Shown here: positions 35,379 through 45,307 of the stretch, piece after piece | Numbering within the stretch: position 1 is the first letter of the stretch | How the letters are laid out: the number at the start of each line of letters is the position of its first letter | Translations under genes and position numbers: made by a program | Notes under the pieces: generated by a model | Seen by the model: only the letters and a program-made list of their open reading frames with translations | Databases searched by the model: none | What the model was told of the DNA's origin: nothing | Assembly (NCBI GenBank): GCA_021776915.1 | Contig: JAIQZU010000084.1 | Coordinates: forward strand, 62,001-126,000 | Length of the DNA stretch: 64,000 nucleotides | Reading direction: 5' to 3' | Source of the DNA: Candidatus Scalindua sp. | GTDB lineage: Bacteria; Planctomycetota; Brocadiia; Brocadiales; Scalinduaceae

Positions 35379-36929
35379 ATGAAATCGTGGACACAAAAAC
35401 ACATTGTTCTTATATTCTTTTTTCTTATGGCCTTGCCTTTTGTTTACCGTCCTATTGATGGATTTCACGCATGGAGACAATCTAATACGGCAGCAGTCTC
35501 TAAAAATTTTTACCAGGAAAGTCTAAACATTTTCTTTCCCAAGATTGATATCCGAGGTGAAAGCGTTGGTATTGGAGGAGTTGCAAAAATGGAATTCCCC
35601 CTCTACCAGTTTATCATTGCCCTTGCTTACAAAATATTTGGAACGATTTGGGATGGCTTTGGAATCCTTCTCTCACTTCTAAGTTCCCTTGCGATTATAT
35701 GGATCACACCAAAAGTATTCAGGATTCAAAGAGATTCGGTCATTTATTTTCAAATAATTATGGCGTCATGCCCACTCTTCTTTGCCTGGTCTACTAAATT
35801 TATGCCTCAAACATTTGGCCTGGCCCTGGCTTTGTTTGGATATTATTATTACAAAGAAAACAAAGATTCCCCAAAGCCAAAACTTATTATTTTAAGCACA
35901 ATATTTTTTACCATAGGTGTCTTGGTTCGCCCTTTTTATATCTTATGGTGTTTTCCCATCTTAATGGACTTTTGTCTCAAATTAAGAAAGAGAGCCTTCA
36001 AAAAAGCCTCATTAGAGCTTATGCAAGGACTTTTTATTATAACTCTTTTTTTTGGGTGGTATTTGTTATGGGGGAAATATCTCACTAAAAATTTCAACTC
36101 CAACTTTATGTATCCCGGCAGCATCCTTAAATTTGAAAACTATTCACTATCCTATTCACTAGAATTCCTTTTAGCATTTTCTAAAATCATCTTTTTAAAT
36201 CAAATGAATTTCTGTTTTCTTGCCGCTTTCTTTGTCGGCATTCTTAAATTAAAAAATAATCCTTTAAGCTTTGAACTTATTTGCATACTCTGTTTGTACT
36301 CTGTCACATTACCCTTTATTGTTGGTACCACACAAATTGATTACCATCCTTATTACTTTTTAGGAGTTTCTCCTATATTGGCCTATGTAATTTCTCAGGG
36401 AATACATAAATCATTAGAAAATAAATTATTGATCACGAGTTTTTTTGTTTTCTTGATTATTGGAATTGGGTTCAATCTCACATTTACTATTCCATCCAAG
36501 ATATTGATGGCCGGACTTTTTCTGCCTTTTATCTTCTATGGAGTAAAGTTCTTTTTTGACTACTTATATAAAAGAAACAAAGAGGTATGGGGTGTAATTA
36601 TTATTATCTTAGCTTTATTAATGACTCCTGTTATTTCAAGAATATTTCTGAAACCTACTCCACTAAGGATGGCCTTAGAAAGGATACAACCTGCAGTCCA
36701 AAAGAACGTATCTCCAAATGACCTTATCGCTATTACTGCAAGAGATCATGCCTTTCCTCTTTATGTGCTTAAGCTCAAGGGCTATCCCATCGCTCCTCCA
36801 CAAATGGAAGATGTCAATATTTTTATGGATTTAAAAAAACAAGGAGTGAAATGGGTGATTCCATACAATGAAAATCTTAATCATTTTTCCTTATTTAAAA
36901 TAAACGATTACATTCAAAATCTTAAGTAA
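35379..36929 (+). CDS. GT39-type membrane glycosyltransferase
   Basis: 516 residues with about 10-12 membrane helices. The N-terminal loop GFHAWRQSNTAAVSKNFYQE follows the first helix and is the typical H-x-WRQ-x-x-TAA segment of polyprenyl-phosphate-sugar dependent ArnT/PMT-like transferases. It probably transfers a sugar on the outer side of the membrane. Sits between two SGNH hydrolases in one orientation. Donor and acceptor cannot be told. Confidence 0.8.
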   Translation: MKSWTQKHIVLIFFFLMALPFVYRPIDGFHAWRQSNTAAVSKNFYQESLNIFFPKIDIRGESVGIGGVAKMEFPLYQFIIALAYKIFGTIWDGFGILLSLLSSLAIIWITPKVFRIQRDSVIYFQIIMASCPLFFAWSTKFMPQTFGLALALFGYYYYKENKDSPKPKLIILSTIFFTIGVLVRPFYILWCFPILMDFCLKLRKRAFKKASLELMQGLFIITLFFGWYLLWGKYLTKNFNSNFMYPGSILKFENYSLSYSLEFLLAFSKIIFLNQMNFCFLAAFFVGILKLKNNPLSFELICILCLYSVTLPFIVGTTQIDYHPYYFLGVSPILAYVISQGIHKSLENKLLITSFFVFLIIGIGFNLTFTIPSKILMAGLFLPFIFYGVKFFFDYLYKRNKEVWGVIIIILALLMTPVISRIFLKPTPLRMALERIQPAVQKNVSPNDLIAITARDHAFPLYVLKLKGYPIAPPQMEDVNIFMDLKKQGVKWVIPYNENLNHFSLFKINDYIQNLK

Positions 36930-36990
36930 AAAACCACACCAAAGGGACATGGTATTACATGTTTAAATAAGTTTCCTAATTTAATAATCG

Positions 36991-38124
36991 TTGATGATGA
37001 ATATGGTTAGAAAAAGAATTCTTTCGTTTAATTTACTACTAATGATTGCATCTGTAACTGTCACTCTATTAGTGACAGAAGAGGTGTTTCGGTTAGTATT
37101 ACCGCAAAATTTAAATGGGTCATGGTTTGCTTCAACAGATAATGGACTTTTAGTCAACAAGTCATCCGGAACAGCTAAACATCAACATGAAAAACGCATT
37201 GTCAGGTATTCATTCTATGAACCAGGCCTGCGTGATACACCAATAAAGGAGACCGGTATCAGGATATTAGTAGTTGGGGACTCCTTTACATTTGGCTGGC
37301 TGTTAGAGAAAGAAAATACATACGTGTCCAGACTTCAGGTATATACAGACGATGAATTCGGTACAGGCACCTTCCAATACTTGAATGCTGCAGTCGGTGG
37401 TTGGGGTGCAGCAGACTACGTGGCCTATGTTGAAGATTTTGGGAACACTATCAAGCCTGATATAGTTCTTGTGTTTTGTAATGGAAATGACATCAGGAGA
37501 AGTATTAATAGAAATATCTACACGCTGTCAAGTGAAAATGAGTTAGAGCTGAATCGCCATATCCTAAAATCTTCCAAATTAAAAAACTTTGTAAACTCAA
37601 TTCCCGGCTATCAATGGTTTATAGAAAATTCGCACCTGATTCAATTCGTGAAAACAAGAATACTAACTATGCAATATAACAACAAAATAGATAAACAAGA
37701 AGAGGGAATGGAACAACCCATGCAAGAACCTGTCTCTATTGAATTAGATATATCACGAGCAAAAACCAGTTCTCTCGGCAAAGCTCTTTTTCAACGTCTA
37801 AAAAAATGGTGTGACAATAACAGTGTATTTTTATTCGTGACAACAACCGGCTGGTACAATCTAAGCAATGCTGATACCTATAAAGATCCTACTAAGGCAT
37901 TTTTGTATGCCGCCCAAGATTTTTTCCAGGACATTAATGTTCCATTCTTTGACACTTCACCGGTTGTTTACAAGAAAAGAAAAGAAAGGCCAGGTGAATT
38001 TATTGTACAGGGAGATAGACATCCCAATGAAGATGGAAGTAAATTGATTGCAGATATCTCCTGGCAACTCTTTATAAAAGAACAGTTGAATGAATATTGC
38101 CGCATATCAGGACATTGCAACTGA
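36991..38124 (+). CDS. SGNH/GDSL hydrolase family protein, second copy
   Basis: 377 residues, one N-terminal membrane helix. All blocks are clear: VVGDSFTFGW (catalytic serine), GGWGAADY, FCNGNDI (asparagine) and DRHPNEDGSK (D-x-x-H). So it is probably an active acyl hydrolase or O-acetyltransferase-related protein at the cell surface. First methionine may be M1 or M4. Related to the hydrolase at 34140-35342 but clearly diverged. Confidence 0.85.
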   Translation: MMMNMVRKRILSFNLLLMIASVTVTLLVTEEVFRLVLPQNLNGSWFASTDNGLLVNKSSGTAKHQHEKRIVRYSFYEPGLRDTPIKETGIRILVVGDSFTFGWLLEKENTYVSRLQVYTDDEFGTGTFQYLNAAVGGWGAADYVAYVEDFGNTIKPDIVLVFCNGNDIRRSINRNIYTLSSENELELNRHILKSSKLKNFVNSIPGYQWFIENSHLIQFVKTRILTMQYNNKIDKQEEGMEQPMQEPVSIELDISRAKTSSLGKALFQRLKKWCDNNSVFLFVTTTGWYNLSNADTYKDPTKAFLYAAQDFFQDINVPFFDTSPVVYKKRKERPGEFIVQGDRHPNEDGSKLIADISWQLFIKEQLNEYCRISGHCN

Positions 38125-38319
38125 CTATCGCTCTGTCATGTTCTCGTACGGTATGTGAGTACTATCGTTACATTTATTATAATTCACTTGTAATTAATAC
38201 AATTAGTGCTATCAATATAGACATGGAAGAATTTAAAGGATTAATTTGTTTATCGACCAAAAGCTATATAGAAACCCCATTTCTAGATATAAGCCAGTTT
38301 AAGCTTGTGGGGGGAAAGA

Positions 38320-39285
38320 ATGGAAAATAGTATATTTGTTTCGGTTGTTGTTCCAGTGCATAACGAAGAACAGAGTCTGCCCGAACTAACTAATCGTATC
38401 GTGGCAGCTTTTCACCTGATAGAATTTAAGGATTCATTTGAGGTTATATTCGTGAATGACGGCTCATCTGATCGATCAGGTAAAGTCATTCGCCAGCTCT
38501 GCAATGAGTATGTACAAGTAAAAGCAGTTGTTTTCAAAACAAATAAAGGTAAGTCACTTGCTTTAATGGCCGGTTTCTATGTGGCAAAAGGTGATTATAT
38601 TATTACTATGGATGCCGATCTACAAGATAATCCTGAAGACATTCCTGCATTAATCAAAAAACTTGAAGAGGGGCATGATCTCGTTTCTGGCTGGAGGAAA
38701 AAACGAGAGGATAGCAGAATTAGAGTCATTGGTTCACTTATATTTAATTGGGCTATCCGAAAAACTACAGGTTTGGACATACACGACGCTAACTGCGGCT
38801 TCAAGATCATGCGTAAAGAAGTAACAGAGCGTATAGTTATCATTGGACATGCACATCGGTATATACCAGTCTTAGCCTATCAAAATGGCTTGAAGATAGC
38901 AGAAATACCGGTAGTCAATAGTAAGCGAAAGTACGGGGCCTCGCAGTATACTACATTTCGATTTCAAGGGCTTTTTGACCTCATGACAATATTGTTTCTT
39001 AACAAACACGGCTTTAGTCCACTTCACCTATTCGGAACCATTAGCCTGTTGCTCATTATTCCAAGCAGCCTGGTGCTTCTATATCTGACAGGAGGCCATA
39101 TTTTATTCTGGTTCGGGTATGGAAAAGAGTTATTCAATCGCCCATTACTGATTCTTTCTGTGGTGGCATTCTTAGCTGGTATTAATATTTTCTTAACAGG
39201 CTTTGTTTGCGACTTTATTTTGTACCATTTGATAGATAGAAGTATTGAAGAAAAAATCAATAAAAATATAGATGAAATTTACTAA
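38320..39285 (+). CDS. GT2 glycosyltransferase of the dolichol/undecaprenyl-phosphate type
   Basis: 321 residues from ATG 38320, which has GGGGGGAAAGA before it; a TTG start five codons upstream is unlikely. Start VSVVVPVHNEEQSL, DDG-equivalent FVNDGSSD, DADLQDNPEDIP and SGWRKKREDS define a GT2 domain of ArnC/DPM1 type, then two C-terminal membrane helices. It makes a polyprenyl-phosphate sugar, the donor for GT39-type enzymes like 35379-36929. 14-base overlap with the next gene. Confidence 0.88.
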   Translation: MENSIFVSVVVPVHNEEQSLPELTNRIVAAFHLIEFKDSFEVIFVNDGSSDRSGKVIRQLCNEYVQVKAVVFKTNKGKSLALMAGFYVAKGDYIITMDADLQDNPEDIPALIKKLEEGHDLVSGWRKKREDSRIRVIGSLIFNWAIRKTTGLDIHDANCGFKIMRKEVTERIVIIGHAHRYIPVLAYQNGLKIAEIPVVNSKRKYGASQYTTFRFQGLFDLMTILFLNKHGFSPLHLFGTISLLLIIPSSLVLLYLTGGHILFWFGYGKELFNRPLLILSVVAFLAGINIFLTGFVCDFILYHLIDRSIEEKINKNIDEIY

Positions 39286-40897
39286 AATGTTCCCTATTTT
39301 CTCAGAAATTGCCCTCATAAAACTGCTTGATCAGTTATATCCAAGAATAATCTCACAAATCGACCGAGATCCCCATTCTCAAACCTACGGTTCATGTGAT
39401 AGAAATCATTGGATGTACCGTTTACATGATTTTAGTTCAGGAATTTTACAGCAATCCTCTCTTGTGTTTGCAGAGTTTTATGCACTTTTTACATCTCATG
39501 GAGTACAAGATCAAATGTTTCTTAAAAAGAGTACGGCAAAGTATTGGCATAGACTAGCCAGGGATATCAATCTGTTTACCTTGAAGCTTTTAAAAAGAAA
39601 TGGCTATCTGGATGAATACTACCCAGGGGAGAAATCCTTTGCCGCAACAGTTTTTTCCTGCTATACGTTGTTAAAATCTGCTTTGTTATTGGAACAGCAA
39701 GAAGTGATAGAATCTAAACTTCTTAATCATACAGCTAACAAGTTACTGAAAAGAACTCCCTCAATGGCGGCTAATCAGGATATTGCTTGTGCGGCTTTTT
39801 TGGGATTATTAAGCAAGGCCAGTGACTGGAAGGTGAATGAGGTTCATGAAAAAATTTCTGAATTTATAAATAGAGAAAACTTTGGTTGTCAGTTTTCAGA
39901 ATATGGTGGTTTTGACCTGGGTTATTCATCAGTAACTCTCAATTATTTAGCTTATATGGACTATGATGAGACGTTTGATACGAAGGAGCATATATTAAGG
40001 TTAGGAGAAATGTGTTCTTACTACATAACTCCATCTGGGAATTATGGTGGAGAATTTGGATCCCGGAGTACAGCTTACTTTCTTCCTTTCGGCTTCGTTT
40101 ATGCGGCTACTCTAGACAAGAATTTAACAAAAACTGTTTCTGTTCTGGATTTGGCCTATAATTACCTTAAATTAGATGACAGATATTTGATGCATTATTG
40201 CCTGCCTTCACTGGCCGTTGCTGCTAAATTCCTTTTTACAAAAGGAAATGTTGAATCTGTTAATAACTGTACGAGAGAAAATAATGCATTTATTAAAGTT
40301 GATAATGAAACTAAAGTATGCTCGTTCAAAAAAAACAATGCATGTCTTTTCATTGCTCTAAACAAAGGAGGCACTCTATTTCTGGAAAAGGACAGTCAGG
40401 CCTACCATAATTGCGGTTATATAATAAAAAGGGGAGCGAAAACATTTGCCACGAATATATTAACTGAAAATCATGTTTATAATTTGGAAAATATGAAGGG
40501 CGAGGTATTCAGAATAAGAATAGAGGGAAGATTTTATACTTTTAGAATAATTTTACCATCTACATTTAAAACTGTCGTCTTGCGAATCTTAGGATTTATG
40601 GGGCCTGTTTTTAATAAAATGTTTAAAGAGCTTCTCATTAAGCAACCAATACCGTTAAGAGGAGTTAGTTTTATAAGAGATATAAAAATAGATAAGGATA
40701 AAGGACAAGTTGAGGTTGTTGATGAAATAGTAAATTTGAGAAAAGATGACAAGGTTTTTAAATCACCAGTTTCATCACTCAGGCTTGTTCCAAGTTCGAA
40801 GTTCTATCAAAGGGGAGAAGAAGACGCTTCTGCGGATATATTTATTAGTAATAAATATTATGCGAATGCAAAGTTTAAGAATACCTTTGAAGTCTAA
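39272..40897 (+). CDS. Putative polysaccharide-acting protein, helical toroid plus beta domain
   Basis: 541 residues, no signal peptide. The first 330 residues are helical with repeated aromatic segments (WMYRLHDFSSGILQQSS, EYGGFDLGYSSVTLNYLAYM, GNYGGEFGSRSTAYFLP), resembling the alpha/alpha toroid of heparinase II/III-like lyases; the last 200 are beta-rich. Catalytic residues cannot be assigned with confidence. It sits in a glycan cluster and overlaps the GT2 gene by 14 bases. May also be a glycosidase or a modifying enzyme. Confidence 0.45.
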   Translation: MKFTKMFPIFSEIALIKLLDQLYPRIISQIDRDPHSQTYGSCDRNHWMYRLHDFSSGILQQSSLVFAEFYALFTSHGVQDQMFLKKSTAKYWHRLARDINLFTLKLLKRNGYLDEYYPGEKSFAATVFSCYTLLKSALLLEQQEVIESKLLNHTANKLLKRTPSMAANQDIACAAFLGLLSKASDWKVNEVHEKISEFINRENFGCQFSEYGGFDLGYSSVTLNYLAYMDYDETFDTKEHILRLGEMCSYYITPSGNYGGEFGSRSTAYFLPFGFVYAATLDKNLTKTVSVLDLAYNYLKLDDRYLMHYCLPSLAVAAKFLFTKGNVESVNNCTRENNAFIKVDNETKVCSFKKNNACLFIALNKGGTLFLEKDSQAYHNCGYIIKRGAKTFATNILTENHVYNLENMKGEVFRIRIEGRFYTFRIILPSTFKTVVLRILGFMGPVFNKMFKELLIKQPIPLRGVSFIRDIKIDKDKGQVEVVDEIVNLRKDDKVFKSPVSSLRLVPSSKFYQRGEEDASADIFISNKYYANAKFKNTFEV

Positions 40898-40918
40898 AAC
40901 TAATGAATTGGTTATCAA

Positions 40919-41968
40919 ATGAATGAAAGACAATGTTTATATCTAAAAAAAAAGAGTGGTATTTCAAAGTCAGGTATACTGAATGGAAACTATGATGAAA
41001 AGTATTTGATTGGTGAATATGAATACTTATATTTAGGACATAGCAATGATCACATGGAAAGAGAAAAAGGGTCTTCTGGCGGAATTGGCACAGCTTTACT
41101 TAAATATTTGTTAGAAAAGAACATAGTGGATGGTGTAATCGGTGTTGGCTTTTCTTCTGATGACCCTCTTAAATGTATTTATAAGCTTGTTAATGTGGTT
41201 AATGATGTGTTGGAGTTGGCTGGGTCAAAATATGTATATATGGGAATTGGAGAACTTGGAGAACTAATCGAAAAAAACCATCAATTATCGTTGGCTGTAA
41301 TCGCCCAGCCCTGTCATGTACAAGTACTTCGAGTATGGCAAAAGAAAAGGTTTTCTAATATCAAATATATTTTCAGCTTTTTCTGCGGGTACAATATTTC
41401 ACCAAAAGCTACCAAATACATGACACAGAAAGCTAACATTCCTCATAATGATATTCTTAGCATTGAATACAGAGGGGGTAAGTATCCTGGGGGCTTCAGG
41501 GTTGCCGGTAAGTCTGGCAGTGTAGTCCAATTTGGTAAAGAGAACTACGAATTAATTGATCTGATGTTTCTACTACCCCATTGTCACCGCTGCCATTTTT
41601 ATATGGGAGAATTTGCAGATATTGTACTAGGTGATGCATGGGTAAAAGAGCATGAAAATTTAACAACAATTATTACAAGGACACAAATTGGCAATAAGCT
41701 GCTAAGGAACATGTACACAGAACGTTGGCTTTGTCTATATGAATTAAGTAAAAGTGAATTAATAAAAATGCATAAGCACAATCTAAAATATAAAAAGTTC
41801 GGTCATGGCATTTTTATGAAGTTTTTAGTGTGGCTTTTTAGAGATTTTTGTCCTAGTACTCTAATCCCTTTTCACTTCCTTGGAAAACTATCAAAGTATA
41901 GAAGGAAATTTAAAATTGGAATTTCTATTCCAATATTGAAAAAGATCGACTTTAATTCCTACAGGTAA
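40919..41968 (+). CDS. FrhB/FdhB-like (coenzyme F420 hydrogenase beta) protein
   Basis: 349 residues. KGSSGGIGTALLKYLL, AQPCHVQVLRVW and HCHRCHFYMGEFADIVLGDAW are the standard motifs of the family, with cysteines for iron-sulfur clusters and a flavin fold. In glycan clusters such proteins often stand next to pyruvyl transferases or other redox modifiers and their reaction is unproven; there is no F420 evidence here. Follows the 541-residue gene by 21 bases. Confidence 0.85.
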   Translation: MNERQCLYLKKKSGISKSGILNGNYDEKYLIGEYEYLYLGHSNDHMEREKGSSGGIGTALLKYLLEKNIVDGVIGVGFSSDDPLKCIYKLVNVVNDVLELAGSKYVYMGIGELGELIEKNHQLSLAVIAQPCHVQVLRVWQKKRFSNIKYIFSFFCGYNISPKATKYMTQKANIPHNDILSIEYRGGKYPGGFRVAGKSGSVVQFGKENYELIDLMFLLPHCHRCHFYMGEFADIVLGDAWVKEHENLTTIITRTQIGNKLLRNMYTERWLCLYELSKSELIKMHKHNLKYKKFGHGIFMKFLVWLFRDFCPSTLIPFHFLGKLSKYRRKFKIGISIPILKKIDFNSYR

Positions 41969-42074
41969 AAAGCCCTTAATGCCTAATACTCCTGTCGCTT
42001 CTTAAAAGTCTAAGTATCAACAGGCTGAATCTTTTATCTTCATATTATATTTTTCCATTTAGGTTTATAATCGC

Positions 42075-43004
42075 ATGATTATCAGGTATTTCACTAATAT
42101 ATCTCCACACATAAAATTAGCAGTAAAATTTTTTTTAACTGTCGCCATTATTGCATTTCTGATATACGCTTTAGAACTGGAAAAGCTTTGGGCATCTGTA
42201 AAAACAATTCAAGTTGATTTACTTCTTGCAGGTATATTCTTAAGTGCTATTTTTGTTTTCTTGCGCATTGGTAAATGGCGAATACTTACTGTAATTAACG
42301 GTATAAATGTACCTAAATCAGAGTTTGTACGTACGGTTTTATATTCACTGGTGATTGGAATAGTAACACCTGCAAGGGTAGGTGAAGTTATATGTGTCAG
42401 TTGTATTTCGCCAAAACAGCGAACTCATGGATTTATTCTTTTCTTTTTTGATCGCCTGGCTGAGCTTTGCACAGTGTTGATATTTGCTATTCCCGGCATG
42501 TTCTTTCTGCCATGGTGGCTTGCTATACCAGTTGGTATCAGCTTCACACTAGGGATATTTATCTTACTTGTTATATTTTGTAGTAAATCTCTTCGGGTTA
42601 GTTTAGGACGTTTTCTACGAATAGATAGAAATTCTAAATTCCGCGACCTAATGCAAAGCGATATATCTATATCAATATCATACATCCTAATGTGTATTTT
42701 AACATATATAATAGCTTATACCCTTATCGCAGCTTTTATTGCAGGGGCATTTGAGGTCTCTTCGTGGCGTTTTATTCTATTTTTACCCATTGTTACTTTA
42801 TCAAACCTGATATCAATTACTTTTGGAGGCTTGGGCGTTCGCGAGGGATTGGCGGCTTGCATACTTCCTTTGGCAAGTATACCCCCTGAGGTTTCTGCTT
42901 CCGCGCTTTTTCTTTCCTTTATCTTCACCCGTGTTGTCCCAGGAATTCTGGGTTTCTTATGGACAGTAAGCCGGACTTTGATTAATCTGAGGAATAGTAA
43001 TTGA
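42075..43004 (+). CDS. LPG synthase transmembrane (UPF0104) flippase-like protein
   Basis: 309 residues, about 8 membrane helices; FGGLGVREGLAACILPL is the typical motif of the LPG_synthase_TM family. Members move or modify lipids; here a role in lipid-linked glycan handling is an inference from location. Last gene of the rightward cluster, 106 bases after the FrhB-like gene. Confidence 0.8.
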   Translation: MIIRYFTNISPHIKLAVKFFLTVAIIAFLIYALELEKLWASVKTIQVDLLLAGIFLSAIFVFLRIGKWRILTVINGINVPKSEFVRTVLYSLVIGIVTPARVGEVICVSCISPKQRTHGFILFFFDRLAELCTVLIFAIPGMFFLPWWLAIPVGISFTLGIFILLVIFCSKSLRVSLGRFLRIDRNSKFRDLMQSDISISISYILMCILTYIIAYTLIAAFIAGAFEVSSWRFILFLPIVTLSNLISITFGGLGVREGLAACILPLASIPPEVSASALFLSFIFTRVVPGILGFLWTVSRTLINLRNSN

Positions 43005-43075
43005 AAGTTCACAGTAAGCTTATAATAAGGTTGCAAGCCTGTAACAACCACGTGTATTCAAACGTTAAATTTTAT

Positions 43076-43104
43076 TTGACATAATGTGATTATGAAAATA
43101 AAAT
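43076..43104 (+). promoter_or_regulatory. Sigma70-type promoter of the NfnB-like/metF pair
   Basis: TTGACA (43076-43081, consensus), 17-base spacer, TAAAAT (43099-43104). About 70 bases before the start at 43173, which has AAAGGTGAAGAG as ribosome binding site. Confidence 0.75.
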
Positions 43105-43172
43105 GTGGGATTCTTGAGTAAACTGGTCCATACAAATATGTATACAGTAAACATTTTAAAGGTGAAGAGTAA

Positions 43173-45251
43173 ATGACAGATGTTTTTGGAGACAAAACGA
43201 AAACAAATAGATACGAGATTGACGAAGAAGCTCCTTGCATTGTTGCCTGCCCGATCAGACAGGATGCGCGTGATTATGTACAATTGATTGCAAGAGGTAG
43301 ATTTTCTGAAGCAATGCAGATCGTAGCGGAAAGAAACGCATTGCCGTCTGCATGCGGCCGTATATGCACTCATCCATGTGAAACTGAATGTAGAAGAAAC
43401 AGCATAGATAAACCCATTGCAATAGCATGGCTTAAACGGTTTCTTGCCGATGGTTATTTCAATGACACAACACAAGGTAAAGACAGGCAGGCAGAAATCA
43501 AGTATCCGGAAAGAATAGCAATCATTGGCGCCGGACCGGCAGGGTTGGCAGCCGCAAAAGACCTGTCACTCCTTGGGTATCAATGCACTATCTTTGAGGC
43601 ACACTCTGGACCCGGAGGTATGCTTCGCATGGGAGTGCCAACATACCGTTTGCCCAGAGATTTCATGGACAAAGACATTAACTTTATAAAAAAACTGGGA
43701 GTAGAAATAAAGTATAATACGACTGTAGGCAAGGATATTTCATTCAGTGATTTACAGAATGAAGGTTATGAGATTACGTTTATAGCTGTGGGCTTGCCAG
43801 TAACCAGGCGATTACCCATTGAGGGCACAGATTTAGATGGCGTTCAGGACGCTATTACTTTCCTTAAAAGCGCAAACTGCCATAACAATGCAAAGGTTGG
43901 AAATAAGGTTCTGGTTATTGGCGGTGGAGCGGTTGCAATGGATTGCGCAAGGACGGCCTTAAGGCTTGGGCCGAAGGAAGTCCACATTACGTGCCTGGAA
44001 TCCAGGAGTGAAATGCCAACGAGTGATTACGAGATTGAGGAAACATTGCAGGAAAAAGCAATACTTCATACTTCAGTAGGCCCAAAAAGAATTGTAGGAA
44101 AAAATGGTAAGGTCACTGGACTTGAAACGCTTAAGGTAAAATCTGTTTTCGACAGCCAGGGCAGATTCAATCCTACATTTCATGAAGGGAGTGAATCAGT
44201 TCTGAATGCAGATACTATTATTCTGGCCATAGGCCAGGCCTCTGATTTATCCTTTCTTGAGGGGCAGGAGAAAATTCAAATTACCAGAGGAGGCACAATT
44301 GACGTAAACGCTGACACTTTAAGTACCGGCATGCCGGGAGTCTTTGCGGGTGGAGATATAGTATTAGGTAGAGGAACCCTTACTATGGGTCTGGGGCATG
44401 GTAAGAAAGCGGCATTATCAATCCACAATTATCTCAGAAAGTCTTCTGAGACTGACCATAAATTCAGAGACGTTAAACCTATTGATGAGCTTTCAGAGAC
44501 AGAGACGAGGGTGGAGAAAATAAAAAAAGAAGAGAGGGATGAGATGCCATCCCTTGATCCAAATACAAGGGTAGAAAATTTTGATGAAGTTGAACTTGGT
44601 TTTACAGAAGAAATTGCAGTCCGTGAGGCAATGCGTTGTATGAACTGCGGTAATGGAGCTTCTGTCTCATCAGAAGCCTGTATTGCATGTTTGACCTGTG
44701 TCAGGGTCTGTCCCTTTGAAATCCCAAAGATAAAAGAAGATGAAAATTTTGCTTATATTGATAATGATTGCCAATCATGCGGTATGTGTGTTGTAGAATG
44801 CCCAGCCAAGGCAATTGAGTTTAAAGGCCCTTATGAGGACATGGGCAAATCTCAACTGGATGATATTTTTAAAGAAACAAGAGGCGCAGATCCTCTGATA
44901 ATAAACTTCTATTGCAGTTATAACATGGACTTGGCACTCTCTAAAAAGAAGCTGCCGGATAATGTCAAACAGGTCAACCTGCTCAGTTTAGGAAAGTTAA
45001 GCCCCGGATTAATACTTGAGGCATTTGAAAAGGGTGCAGATGGAGTCTTAATTACTTCGTGTGACGACTCGTGCCATTTCGGAGATTCATGTAATGCCTG
45101 GGCAGAGCAAAGAACTGAAACGGCAATGGATTTCCTGACTTCAATTGGCATAGAAAAAGAAAGAATAAAGTGTCATGTGCATTCTGTCAAAGATGGAGAT
45201 GGACTCCTGCAAACGGCAAGTCAATTGATAGAAAATATACGAAAACTTTAA
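43173..45251 (+). CDS. NfnB/GltD-like flavoprotein with ferredoxin and MvhD-like domains
   Basis: 692 residues, three parts. 1-95: cysteine-rich Fer4_20-like part (SACGRICTHPCETEC); 110-430: FAD/NAD(P) dithiol-reductase-like module with GAGPAGLAAAKDL and GGGAVAMDCARTA, as in GltD and NfnB; about 500-560: two ferredoxin motifs (CIACLTCVRVCPFE and CQSCGMCVVECPAK); about 570-692: MvhD/FlpD-like domain (FYCSYNMDLAL, SCDDSCHFGDSC). It probably passes electrons between NAD(P)H and ferredoxin or a partner protein. metF follows after 56 bases, so they likely work together. Own promoter seen. Confidence 0.85.
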   Translation: MTDVFGDKTKTNRYEIDEEAPCIVACPIRQDARDYVQLIARGRFSEAMQIVAERNALPSACGRICTHPCETECRRNSIDKPIAIAWLKRFLADGYFNDTTQGKDRQAEIKYPERIAIIGAGPAGLAAAKDLSLLGYQCTIFEAHSGPGGMLRMGVPTYRLPRDFMDKDINFIKKLGVEIKYNTTVGKDISFSDLQNEGYEITFIAVGLPVTRRLPIEGTDLDGVQDAITFLKSANCHNNAKVGNKVLVIGGGAVAMDCARTALRLGPKEVHITCLESRSEMPTSDYEIEETLQEKAILHTSVGPKRIVGKNGKVTGLETLKVKSVFDSQGRFNPTFHEGSESVLNADTIILAIGQASDLSFLEGQEKIQITRGGTIDVNADTLSTGMPGVFAGGDIVLGRGTLTMGLGHGKKAALSIHNYLRKSSETDHKFRDVKPIDELSETETRVEKIKKEERDEMPSLDPNTRVENFDEVELGFTEEIAVREAMRCMNCGNGASVSSEACIACLTCVRVCPFEIPKIKEDENFAYIDNDCQSCGMCVVECPAKAIEFKGPYEDMGKSQLDDIFKETRGADPLIINFYCSYNMDLALSKKKLPDNVKQVNLLSLGKLSPGLILEAFEKGADGVLITSCDDSCHFGDSCNAWAEQRTETAMDFLTSIGIEKERIKCHVHSVKDGDGLLQTASQLIENIRKL

Positions 45252-45307
45252 AGAGCAAGCTAATCTTAATTTTTTTCATAAAATCTTGATAATCCTGTTA
45301 TATTACT

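Noticed and set aside
38097-38330. 77-codon frame between the SGNH and GT2 genes
   Set aside because: Overlaps the end of the SGNH gene and start of GT2, no family features.
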